14,458 nt of DNA. Source: Clostridia bacterium (GTDB lineage Bacteria > Bacillota_A > Clostridia > Christensenellales > Aristaeellaceae). Location: positions 1-14,458 of the forward strand of contig WRHG01000030.1 in NCBI GenBank assembly GCA_009783365.1, written 5' to 3'. The notes under the pieces are model-generated. The model made no database searches. It had not been told where the DNA came from and saw only the letters and a program-made list of their open reading frames with translations. The translations under genes were made by a program, and so were the position numbers. Positions 1-6,411 of this stretch are shown in pieces; position 1 is the first letter of the stretch, and each line of letters opens with the position of its first letter.

Positions 1-665
1 TTTTGGGCGGCCGCAAATGCGCGGGGATTCTCTGTGAAACGGTTGCGGACGGAGACGGGCTCCGGTATATTGTCATGGGCGCCGGCGTGAACGTAAGCCA
101 GCGGATTTTCAAGGGGGAACTGCGGGAAAAGGCAACATCCCTATGGATTGCGGCCAGGGCCGGGACGCCGGGTTTGCTTCCCCCCCGGACTGACGCCCCG
201 AAACCACTACCCGTTTCAGCAAGGTCCGTCTCCGAATCATGCCCGGGTGAAGGCGACCATAAAAGGCCGCCCTGCGGCTTTCCGGACCGCCAAACGCTTT
301 TGCTGGCTTACCTGCTGCGTATGGAGGCGGCGGTGGAAGCCGTGGAACTGGCGGGCCTGGACGGGATTCTGGCTGAGTATGCCCGCCGGTCGGTCACCCT
401 GGGCGGGCGGGTTCGGGTGGAGGAGGCGGGCAAGGCCTTTACGGGCATCGCGGAAGGGCTGGACGAAACGGGCGCGTTATTGGTAAGAGAGACGGCGGGA
501 AGCCCCCGTGACGGCAGTCAGGATGGGCCTGAGCCTGCAGGCTTCGATGAAAGAGCCGCCCCGCGCCCCCATGCGAAAGGAGCCGCAGGCCCCGGCCTGC
601 GCAGGGTACTCAGCGGAGATGTATCGGTCAGAGGAGTGATGGGATATGTTGAAACCAAAGTATGA
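1..665 (+). CDS. birA: Biotin–[acetyl-CoA carboxylase] ligase, C-terminal part (5' end outside window)
   Basis: This is the C-terminal part of a biotin–protein ligase, which makes biotinyl-AMP and attaches biotin to the carrier protein of acetyl-CoA or pyruvate carboxylase in the cytosol. The frame is open to the left edge, so the catalytic GRGRxGR region and any N-terminal HTH lie outside; the TTG at 3 is not a real start. Visible family motifs are the K-AGILCET strand, the GAGVNV segment, the ATSL segment, the helix RQTLLLAYLLRMEAAVEAV, and the C-terminal SH3-like domain with TLGGRVRV, GIAEGLDETGALLV and SGDVSVRG. Two stretches do not fit the family: roughly nt 165–287 (about 41 residues) and nt 492–599 (about 36 residues). 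Both are Pro/Gly/Arg-rich and fall where loops are expected. The frame stays open, so the gene is probably expressed. It overlaps the next gene by 20 nt. Identity is secure; whether the enzyme is active cannot be told. Confidence 0.9.
   Translation, partial: LGGRKCAGILCETVADGDGLRYIVMGAGVNVSQRIFKGELREKATSLWIAARAGTPGLLPPRTDAPKPLPVSARSVSESCPGEGDHKRPPCGFPDRQTLLLAYLLRMEAAVEAVELAGLDGILAEYARRSVTLGGRVRVEEAGKAFTGIAEGLDETGALLVRETAGSPRDGSQDGPEPAGFDERAAPRPHAKGAAGPGLRRVLSGDVSVRGVMGYVETKV
165..287 (+). repeat. Palindrome-rich in-frame insert 1 in birA
   Basis: The stretch encodes about 41 residues with no counterpart in ordinary BirA proteins, between the ATSL segment and the following helix. It contains nested inverted repeats. 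GGTCCG at 223–228 pairs with CGGACC at 283–288, just past the estimated insert edge. Inside them, 262–281 folds as an AAAG/CTTT plus CCGC/GCGG stem with one bulged G and a CCT loop. GAAAC/GTTTC arms flank the segment around 200–217. The length is a multiple of three. This resembles small palindromic elements that insert in frame into genes, but copies elsewhere in the genome cannot be seen here. The borders are estimated from memory of the family alignment. Confidence 0.45.
492..599 (+). repeat. Palindrome-rich in-frame insert 2 in birA
   Basis: About 36 extra residues (Gly/Pro/Ala/Arg-rich) split the two last beta strands of the C-terminal domain, between GALLVRE and RRVLSGDVSVRG. The DNA has a perfect 12-bp palindrome AGCCTGCAGGCT at 532–543. 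A nearly loopless hairpin has GCAGGCC at 585–591 and GGCCTGC at 594–600. Two near-identical direct repeats occur: GAAAGAGCCGC at 548–558 and GAAAGGAGCCGC near 575–586. The stretch has no obvious sequence similarity to insert 1, so the two may be different elements. Borders are estimated. Confidence 0.45.
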
Positions 666-1608
666 AGGAGCCATTACGGAGGTGCGCGGCATCCGCGTGG
701 GACAGGCGGAGGACCGCCGGGGACGAACCGGGGTCACCGTGGTGCTATGCAGCCGGGAGGGCGCTGTGCTGGGCGCGGATGTGCGCGGCGCGGCCCCGGG
801 CACCCGGGAAACGGATTTGGCCCAGCCCGGCTGCGCGGTGGAAACAGCCAACGCGGTGGTGCTGGCGGGCGGCAGCGCTTTTGGTTTGGCGGCCGCCACA
901 GGGGTTATGGACTTTTTGGAGCAGAACGACGTTGGGCTTGAAACGGGCGTCTGCAGAGTACCCATCGTGCCCGCCGCCGTACTTTTCGACCTGGCGGTGG
1001 GAGAATTCCGCGCCAGACCGGACGCGGCCATGGGGATGGAGGCCTGCAAACGAGCCGCCAAGCATGTGGACCAGGGCGTTTATGGCGCGGGCACGGGCGC
1101 CACGGTGGGCAAGCTGGCGCCCGGCGGCATTCCGGCGCCGGGGGGCGTGGGGACAGCCAGCCTTACATTGGCCTGCGGCGTTACCGTGGGCGCAATCGCA
1201 GCCGTAAATGCTTGCGGAGACGTATACGACCCCCATACGGGCAGGATGCTGGCCTGCGGCAGGTTGTCCGACGGTACGCCCATTGCCAGCGAAAGCCTGC
1301 TCTTTGGCGCAATGCCCGCTCCGGAGCTGTTGAAATTCCCGGGACCCGGCCAGAACACCACCCTGGTGGTGGTGGCTACGGACGCGACGCTCACCAAGGC
1401 TCAAGCGGGCCGGCTGGCTACTTGCGCCCATGACGGCCTGGCCCGGACCATCCGCCCGGCGCATACGCAGATGGATGGAGATACGGTTTTTGCCCTGGCC
1501 ACAGGCCGGGCGGACGCGGAGGTGAACTTTGTGCAGCTATGCGCCGCCGCCGCGGAGGCGACCGCCCGGGCCATCTGCAACGGGGTGCTGATGGGGGGCT
1601 CCGCGTGA
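646..1608 (+). CDS. P1 (DmpA/NylC-like) family self-processing N-terminal-nucleophile hydrolase
   Basis: This 320-residue protein belongs to peptidase family S58 (P1), which includes the aminopeptidase DmpA and the nylon-oligomer hydrolase NylC. These enzymes are made as one chain that cuts itself before a Ser or Thr, which then becomes the N-terminal nucleophile of the beta subunit. The sequence shows the N-terminal TEVRGIRVGQA segment, AVVLAGGSAFGLAAATGVM (about 70–88), the glycine-rich GAGTGATVGK (147–156), and GQNTTLVVVATDATLTK (235–251). By analogy with NylC, Asn237–Thr238 is the predicted self-cleavage site, giving roughly 237- and 83-residue subunits. No signal peptide is seen, so it is likely cytosolic. 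The ATG at 646 has GAGGAG at 631–636, 9 nt upstream. The gene overlaps birA by 20 nt and acpS by 4 nt (GTGA). The physiological substrate is unknown; family members cleave small peptides or amides. Confidence 0.9.
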   Translation: MLKPKYEGAITEVRGIRVGQAEDRRGRTGVTVVLCSREGAVLGADVRGAAPGTRETDLAQPGCAVETANAVVLAGGSAFGLAAATGVMDFLEQNDVGLETGVCRVPIVPAAVLFDLAVGEFRARPDAAMGMEACKRAAKHVDQGVYGAGTGATVGKLAPGGIPAPGGVGTASLTLACGVTVGAIAAVNACGDVYDPHTGRMLACGRLSDGTPIASESLLFGAMPAPELLKFPGPGQNTTLVVVATDATLTKAQAGRLATCAHDGLARTIRPAHTQMDGDTVFALATGRADAEVNFVQLCAAAAEATARAICNGVLMGGSA

Positions 1609-1976
1609 TCGGCTTGGGGATTGACCTGTGCGCCATCGCCCGCGCGGAGCGTCTGCTGGCGAAGGATGGAGGATTCTTACGGCGTTATTTTACAGAGGAC
1701 GAACAAGCTTACCTGAAGGCCCGGGGCAATATGGCGGCCCAGAGCTTGGCCGCCATGTTCGCCGCCAAGGAAGCGCTGCTGAAAGCCATGGGCCTGGGCC
1801 TGGGCAGCGGCGTGGAACTGCGGGACATCTCCGTATCGCATGACCAAAACGGCCGCCCTTTTTATACACTGACCGGCAAGGCGGCGGAGAAGATGGCTGC
1901 CATGGGCGCTAAAGAAGCCCTGGTAAGCCTCACCCACGAAGATGGCATGGCCGCGGCCATGGCGGTCATTCAATAA
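1605..1976 (+). CDS. acpS: Holo-[acyl-carrier-protein] synthase
   Basis: This 123-residue protein transfers 4'-phosphopantetheine from CoA to the serine of apo-ACP, activating it for fatty acid synthesis. The length is normal for AcpS. The N-terminal GLGIDLCAIAR carries the Mg-binding Asp7, and MFAAKEALLKAMGLGLG (51–67) carries the conserved Lys55–Glu56 pair; both are diagnostic of group I phosphopantetheinyl transferases. The C-terminal LVSLTHEDGMAAAMAV strand is also typical. The GTG at 1605 is chosen because it overlaps the previous stop as GTGA and places GIDL at the usual position; the frame is open further upstream, but that would add residues absent from the family. The coupling suggests translation depends on the upstream gene. 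It is followed immediately by nnr, a common bacterial pairing. Confidence 0.96.
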   Translation: MIGLGIDLCAIARAERLLAKDGGFLRRYFTEDEQAYLKARGNMAAQSLAAMFAAKEALLKAMGLGLGSGVELRDISVSHDQNGRPFYTLTGKAAEKMAAMGAKEALVSLTHEDGMAAAMAVIQ

Positions 1977-1980
1977 GGAG
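1975..1980 (+). promoter_or_regulatory. Ribosome binding site fixing the nnr start
   Basis: AAGGAG overlaps the acpS stop codon and lies 6 nt before the ATG at 1987. The reading frame is open further upstream (an ATG at 1942), but that start would lie inside acpS and lacks such a site. Confidence 0.8.
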
Positions 1981-1986
1981 AGCAAG

Positions 1987-3558
1987 ATGCTGCGAACCAT
2001 ATCCCCCCAGGAAATGAAGCGCGTGGAAAGCCGGGTCATAGCCGAACGGGGCGTCACCGGGGAAGAGCTCATGGAGCGGGCCGCCGGGCATGTGGCGGCG
2101 GCGGCGGCGCGGCGCGTGGCGGGGAACCCCGGCCGTGTGCTATGCATTTGCGGAACGGGCAACAACGGCGGAGACGGCATGGCTGCCATGCGGCTGTTAC
2201 GGGCGCGGGATTCCCGACGGCCAATTTCCTTATGGCTGCTGGAAGGCGCGCTGTCCCCGGACGCGTCGCTGCAAAGGCGACGCCTGGAGGAAGAGGCGCC
2301 GGACATAGCCCTTCAATTGATCCGTGAAGGAAACGGCTTGCCCGCCCTGCCCGCTGATACGGCCTGCGCGGTGGACGCAATTTTCGGCACCGGGCTGAGC
2401 CGGCAGGTGGCCGGGGCCGCGGCGGACCTGTGCCGCCTCATGGAACAGATTGATCGGCGGGGCATACCCGTGGTGGCGGTGGATATTCCATCCGGCCTTC
2501 ACGGGGAGACGGGAGAAGTGATGGGCGCCGCGGTTCGCGCTGTGGAAACCGTAACCTTTCACCGCCCCAAAACAGGCCTGTTCCTGGGCGCAGGACCGGA
2601 TCTGGCGGGCCGGATGACCGTGGCGTCCATCGGCATCAAACCGGAATGGGATGACGCGGCGGGCTTTCGGGTGGCGGAGGAGGAGGATATTCCCGCCTGG
2701 TTCCCGCCCCGGCTCCGGGACTGTCATAAGGGAAGCTTCGGCCGGGTACTGGTGCTGGCGGGCAGCCGCGGCATGGCGGGAGCGGCTGCCATTTGCGCCC
2801 TGGCGGCGCTTCGAACAGGCGCGGGCTTGGTGCGTGTAGCCTGTGCCGAGGAGATAGCGGATGTCATTCAACAACTGTGCCCCTGCGCCACTTGCGTACC
2901 CTTGCCTGCGGGCGGCGCGGCGGAGAAACCGCTGGCGGACGCCTGCGCCTGGGCGGACGCGCTGGCCATGGGGCCCGGCCTGGGTACCGGTTTCCACTCC
3001 AGCGCCTGGGTGAGCCGGGCGCTGGAGTCACTTCGGGACGAAGGCCCAAAGCCCGCCGTACTGGATGCGGATGCGCTGAATATTCTGGCGCGGAACAGCC
3101 AGTCTCATGGAGCTGCCCTGTCGCCGCGGCATGTACTGACTCCTCATCCGGCGGAGGCCGCCCGGCTGATGGGCGTACCCGTCCAAAGCGTATTGACGGA
3201 CCCGCCCGGGACGGCACGGGCGCTGCAGGCCCGTTACGGGGCTTCCATTGTGCTCAAGGGCGCTTCCAGCGTACTGATATCGGGCCGGCGCGAGGGCATA
3301 AACGTCCTGGGCAGCCCCGGTATGGCCAAGGGAGGAAGCGGGGACGCCCTCACAGGCGTGCTGGCCGCGCTGCTGGCGATGCAATGCGCCGCTGCGGGTC
3401 CGAACGGTTTGGATGTTTTCCAGGCAATACAAGCGGGAACGGCCCTACATGGACTGGCGGGGCGCGCGGCTGCCGCGGTCTTCGGCGAGCGGGGCATGCT
3501 GGCCACGGACTTATGCGACCGGTTGGGGCTGGCGGCAAGCCGGCTCTGCGGGTCATGA
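1987..3558 (+). CDS. nnr: Bifunctional NAD(P)H-hydrate epimerase / ADP-dependent NAD(P)H-hydrate dehydratase
   Basis: This 523-residue fusion repairs hydrated nicotinamide cofactors. The N-terminal YjeF_N domain (about 1–220) interconverts R- and S-NAD(P)HX, and the C-terminal ribokinase-like domain (about 235–520) dehydrates S-NAD(P)HX using a nucleotide. Epimerase motifs are CGTGNNGGDGMAAMRLL (55–71), AVDAIFGTGLS (128–138), VDIPSGLHGETGEV (165–178) and TFHRPKTGLFLG (190–201). Dehydratase motifs are KGSFGRVLVLAGSRGMAGAA (248–267), AMGPGLG (327–333), VLDADALNIL (358–367), LTPHPAE (384–390), IVLKGASSVL (421–430) and the nucleotide-site GMAKGGSGDALTGVLAALL (445–463), with Asp453 in the catalytic position. 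Bacterial fusions are usually about 500–520 residues, so the length is normal. It is the last gene of the birA–acpS operon; no clear terminator follows. Confidence 0.96.
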   Translation: MLRTISPQEMKRVESRVIAERGVTGEELMERAAGHVAAAAARRVAGNPGRVLCICGTGNNGGDGMAAMRLLRARDSRRPISLWLLEGALSPDASLQRRRLEEEAPDIALQLIREGNGLPALPADTACAVDAIFGTGLSRQVAGAAADLCRLMEQIDRRGIPVVAVDIPSGLHGETGEVMGAAVRAVETVTFHRPKTGLFLGAGPDLAGRMTVASIGIKPEWDDAAGFRVAEEEDIPAWFPPRLRDCHKGSFGRVLVLAGSRGMAGAAAICALAALRTGAGLVRVACAEEIADVIQQLCPCATCVPLPAGGAAEKPLADACAWADALAMGPGLGTGFHSSAWVSRALESLRDEGPKPAVLDADALNILARNSQSHGAALSPRHVLTPHPAEAARLMGVPVQSVLTDPPGTARALQARYGASIVLKGASSVLISGRREGINVLGSPGMAKGGSGDALTGVLAALLAMQCAAAGPNGLDVFQAIQAGTALHGLAGRAAAAVFGERGMLATDLCDRLGLAASRLCGS

Positions 3559-3749
3559 CGACCGGCTGTATGTATTACGCCATGCGGATTCGCCAGAATT
3601 GCATACCACTTCCGTGTATCGCAGCCAAATACCGACAAATCCGTCTTGACCAGCCGCAGCGCAACTTCCCCGACGAAGCCAAACACAATCTGAATATGCT
3701 GAACGCTCTCACCCGCTGACTTTCCTTTCAAAAAATTCTTTTCAAAAAG
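3559..3749. other. Spacer between nnr and the MerR cassette, no convincing gene
   Basis: No gene with a ribosome binding site and recognisable product is seen here. On the plus strand an open frame runs on after nnr, and on the minus strand a frame spans about 3731–3560 and continues antisense to nnr, but neither has support. Composition drops sharply from GC-rich to near even. The last part holds two A-tract direct repeats, TTTCAAAAA at 3726–3734 and 3740–3748 (14-bp period), just upstream of the cassette promoter, where they could act as an UP-type element. Confidence 0.4.
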
Positions 3750-3782
3750 CCTTGCTTATGACGCAAGGTGATGAATTAAAAT
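3750..3782 (+). promoter_or_regulatory. Candidate MerR-type promoter/operator with 19-bp spacer
   Basis: TTGCTT (3752–3757) and TAAAAT (3777–3782) are separated by 19 bp. That is the over-long spacer typical of promoters that MerR proteins activate by untwisting DNA. A dyad CCTTGC–N7–GCAAGG (3750–3768) covers the -35 and half of the spacer. It lies 22 bp before the start of the MerR gene itself, which suggests autoregulation of the whole cassette. The dyad is off-centre relative to classical MerR operators, so the precise footprint is uncertain. Confidence 0.55.
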
Positions 3783-3803
3783 GCTTACAAGGAGGTCACC
3801 GGT

Positions 3804-4607
3804 ATGGGAAAAACCCGGGCGATACCGCAAGGCTCCATGACGGTAGGGCAGGTTGCGAAAAAGATGAACACCACTGTCCGTTCCTTGCAGTATTATGATA
3901 AAGAGGGCGTATTGCCGCCGTCGGGGCAGAGTGAGGGCGGGCGCAGGCTGTACTCCGGCAAGGACATCGTACGGCTTCACCAGATACAGGCGATGAAATA
4001 CCTGGGCTTTTCGCTGAACGACATCAAAACCCGCCTAGTTGCCCTGGATACCCCCACGGATGTTTCCAATGCGCTGGCAGAACAGGCGCGCTCGATCCGG
4101 GAGAAAATTGCAGTACTGTCCGAGATCTTGGAGTCCGTCGAAAAACTTAAGGCTGAGACGCTGCAGATGGAAACGGTGGATTGGGGGAAATATGCCGATA
4201 TTGTCGCCAACCTGCAAATGAAAAATGAATGGTACGGGTTGATTAAGCATTTCGATGAAAAGGTGCTTCACCATTACCGCAGCCGGTTCGATAGGGAGGG
4301 CGGCGCGAAGATCGTTAACGCAATGAAGCGGATTTGCGGCGAGGCCGCCGGACTGCAGCAAGCCGGAATTCCTCCCGACAGCGAACAAGGCCAGGCGATC
4401 GGCAAGGCATGGTGGGATATGGTAACGGAATTCACAGGCGGCGATGCAAGCCTGCAATCCCATTTAATGGAGCTCTATGAAAGCCGGGACGGCTTGAGCG
4501 GCAGCTGGAAGAAGCAATGGGAACGCGTGGAAGGGTTTATCACGGCAGCGTTGGAAATGTATCTGACAAATCTTGGATGCGATCCGTCGAAAGGAGAACC
4601 CCCATGA
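3804..4607 (+). CDS. MerR-family transcriptional regulator with TipAS-like C-terminal domain
   Basis: This 267-residue protein is a ligand-responsive activator. The N-terminal winged helix–turn–helix (about 12–80) is typical: MTVGQVAKKMNTTVRSLQYY, then KEGVLPPSGQSEGGRRLYSG and IQAMKYLGFSLNDIKTRL. A dimerising coiled-coil helix follows (about 86–122). The C-terminal half (about 128–257), rich in Trp and helices and containing AIGKAWWDMVTEFTGGD, resembles the TipAS ligand-binding fold, which in TipA binds thiopeptide antibiotics; this assignment is by pattern only. The ATG at 3804 has a strong AAGGAGG at 3789–3795. Its stop overlaps the start of the ABC ATPase gene (ATGA), so sensor and exporter are made together. 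The inferred role is to sense a toxic compound and switch on the exporter. The ligand is unknown. Confidence 0.88.
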   Translation: MGKTRAIPQGSMTVGQVAKKMNTTVRSLQYYDKEGVLPPSGQSEGGRRLYSGKDIVRLHQIQAMKYLGFSLNDIKTRLVALDTPTDVSNALAEQARSIREKIAVLSEILESVEKLKAETLQMETVDWGKYADIVANLQMKNEWYGLIKHFDEKVLHHYRSRFDREGGAKIVNAMKRICGEAAGLQQAGIPPDSEQGQAIGKAWWDMVTEFTGGDASLQSHLMELYESRDGLSGSWKKQWERVEGFITAALEMYLTNLGCDPSKGEPP

Positions 4608-5302
4608 TCCAAATGAACAATATCGCAAAACGGTTCGGCACACAGACCGTACTGTCAGACGTGACCTTTGAGGTAAAGAAGAAAGAGATTTTCGGATTGC
4701 TGGGCCCGTCCGGCGCAGGCAAGACGACCATCATCAACATCCTTACCAACCAACTTGACCCGGACGGCGGAAGCCGCCAAATCGAGGTAAAACCCTTTGA
4801 AACAGGACTGATGCTGGACGAAGACGGGCTATATATCCGTTTGAATTGTTTAGACAATTTGAAGGTCTTTACCGGTATTTATGGAATACCGCGAAGAAAG
4901 GCAATGGAAGCGCTTCAAAAAGTTGGGCTTGAGCACGCAGCTAAAAAAACGGTAAGCGCGCTGTCAAAAGGCATGCGGCAGCGGCTGGCGTTGGCAAGAG
5001 CCATTTTGCACGAGCCAAAAGTATTGTTTCTGGATGAGCCGACAAGCGGGCTTGATCCCGGAACGGCCAGAGGCATCCATAAACTAATACGCAGCCTCCG
5101 GGAAAACGGCGCCACCGTATTTCTGACCACGCACAACATGGAGGAGGCGGTTAAGCTCTGTGACCGCGTAATTTTGCTGCACAAGGGCAATATTGTTGAA
5201 CAAGGTTCCCCGGTGGATATATGCGAGCGCCATCACGCTATCAAGACGGTACCGGACCTGGAAGCGGTGTTCATCAAGAAAACGGGGGTGGAATTGGAAT
5301 GA
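4604..5302 (+). CDS. ABC transporter ATP-binding protein (probable drug/peptide exporter)
   Basis: This 232-residue nucleotide-binding subunit powers the adjacent permease. It has Walker A GPSGAGKTT (34–42, Lys40), signature LSKGM (120–124), Walker B VLFLDEP (140–146), D-loop SGLD (148–151) and switch His177 in TTHNMEEA. The part between Walker A and the Q-loop is short, with only about 28 residues from Walker A to LMLDEDGLYIRL. The position where a Q-loop glutamine is normally found reads LDEDGLY, with acidic residues instead. Such variants occur among DrrA/BcrA-like ATPases, so this may be natural. The ATG at 4604 overlaps the merR stop and follows AAGGAG (4591–4596) by 7 nt; the frame is open further upstream inside merR without support. 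It ends in an ATGA overlap with the permease. Confidence 0.93.
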   Translation: MIQMNNIAKRFGTQTVLSDVTFEVKKKEIFGLLGPSGAGKTTIINILTNQLDPDGGSRQIEVKPFETGLMLDEDGLYIRLNCLDNLKVFTGIYGIPRRKAMEALQKVGLEHAAKKTVSALSKGMRQRLALARAILHEPKVLFLDEPTSGLDPGTARGIHKLIRSLRENGATVFLTTHNMEEAVKLCDRVILLHKGNIVEQGSPVDICERHHAIKTVPDLEAVFIKKTGVELE

Positions 5303-5994
5303 GAAGCGTAAGCGCCATCTTCATGAAACAAGCGCGGGATATGATTAAAAACCGCGCTGTGCTGATTGAAATCATCGTTTTCCCCGTCCTGGCGTTTGTT
5401 CTGACGGAACTGGTAGCGAAGCCGGATGAAACCATACCCAACAGCATGTTCACCATCATGTTCGCGTCGATTTTCACGGGCATGATTTTACTGATGAGAT
5501 CAGCGGGAACCATTGCCGAGGACAGGGAGCATAAAAGCCTGCGCTTCCTCGTAATGGCAGGCGTAAAGCCCCATGAGTACCTGCTGGGCAGCGGGGGCGT
5601 TATTTTGGTCACAGGCGCGGTTGTGTCGGCGGTGTTCGGTGTTTTAGGCGGTTTTTCCGGCGCCGCGTTGGAGATATTCATGGCTGTGATGATGCTCAGC
5701 ACAGTGGCGTCCATGCTGCTGGGCGCGGTTATTGGAATCCTCTCAAAGAACCAGCAGGCCGCAAGCGGATTGGGTATGCCCATCGCGATGATCCTCGGCT
5801 TTTCTCCGATGATCGCGATGTTCAACGAAACGGCCAAAAAAATCTTCGCCATCTTTTATACCATGCAGGTTGACTTGGTTGTGAGTGATTTTTCCGCCGA
5901 CTTAACGAAGCCGTTTGTGATTATATTGGCGAATATCGCAGTGCTGCTGGTATTGTTTATCCTGGCATACAAGAAAAAAGGACTGCGGGATTAG
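5299..5994 (+). CDS. ABC-2 type transporter permease
   Basis: This 231-residue membrane protein has about six hydrophobic segments, near residues 22–40, 51–67, 99–118, 126–148, 158–174 and 206–223, the usual layout of an ABC-2 export permease. Between segments 2 and 3 lies the family-typical cytoplasmic stretch EDREHKSLRFLVMAGVKPHE, which normally contacts the ATPase. The start is the ATG at 5299 that overlaps the ATPase stop (ATGA); ribosome binding site matches are weak, consistent with translational coupling. Together with the ATPase it should form a 2+2 exporter. The MerR/TipAS-like regulator in front suggests a drug or antimicrobial peptide as substrate, but that is inference. The end KKKGLRD is a typical cytoplasmic tail. 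Confidence 0.9.
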   Translation: MRSVSAIFMKQARDMIKNRAVLIEIIVFPVLAFVLTELVAKPDETIPNSMFTIMFASIFTGMILLMRSAGTIAEDREHKSLRFLVMAGVKPHEYLLGSGGVILVTGAVVSAVFGVLGGFSGAALEIFMAVMMLSTVASMLLGAVIGILSKNQQAASGLGMPIAMILGFSPMIAMFNETAKKIFAIFYTMQVDLVVSDFSADLTKPFVIILANIAVLLVLFILAYKKKGLRD

Positions 5995-6100
5995 ACCGGC
6001 GTTGTCAAGGCAATACCAGGTTTCAGCGGTTTGCGGCTCAGGCATGGCGTCATTGGAGAACCGGAATGATAAGCAGCCATTATGAAAGGGCGGAACGGCA

Positions 6101-6388
6101 ATGAAAAATACCTTTACAGCAAAAATCGAACTCTTTGAGCGTGAAAAGGGCTGGTATTATGTTTCCGTACCGACAGCGCTAAGCAAGCCCCTTGAACATC
6201 TTGCAGACCGGGGGTTAATTGCGATCAAAGCGATCGTCGGCAATACGAGTTGGCCAACATCATTATTGCCGATGGGAAACGGAACGCATTTCATCGCCTT
6301 ACCCGCAAAAGTACGCTCCAAAGAAAATCTGTCGCTCGGCGCGAACGTTTCGGTCTCATTTGAAACGAGGACGCGAAAAAGCAAATAG
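6101..6388 (+). CDS. DUF1905 domain protein
   Basis: This 95-residue protein matches the DUF1905 family, a small beta-rich domain of unknown function. The start FTAKIELFEREKGWYYVSVP, the middle RGLIAIKAIVGNTSWPTSLL and GNGTHFIALPAKVR followed by VSVSFETR are characteristic. Family members are often about 90–100 residues or are fused to a YdeI-like region; here it stands alone. There is no signal peptide or membrane segment. AAAGGGCGG lies about 9 nt before the ATG at 6101. It is 106 bp after the permease on the same strand, so it may belong to the same transcript or have its own promoter, which is not evident. It converges with the penicillin-binding protein gene, leaving only 23 bp between the stops and no visible terminator. 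Confidence 0.85.
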   Translation: MKNTFTAKIELFEREKGWYYVSVPTALSKPLEHLADRGLIAIKAIVGNTSWPTSLLPMGNGTHFIALPAKVRSKENLSLGANVSVSFETRTRKSK

Positions 6389-6411
6389 GGAATTGGTCCG
6401 ATGAAAAATCG

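Noticed and set aside
745..1464. Open frame on the minus strand inside the P1 peptidase gene
   Set aside because: No recognisable product; the opposite strand carries a full-length, motif-complete gene.
3234..3731. Minus-strand open frame after and antisense to the end of nnr
   Set aside because: Most of it overlaps nnr antisense; there is no ribosome binding site and no domain I recognise, so it is kept only as part of the unexplained spacer.
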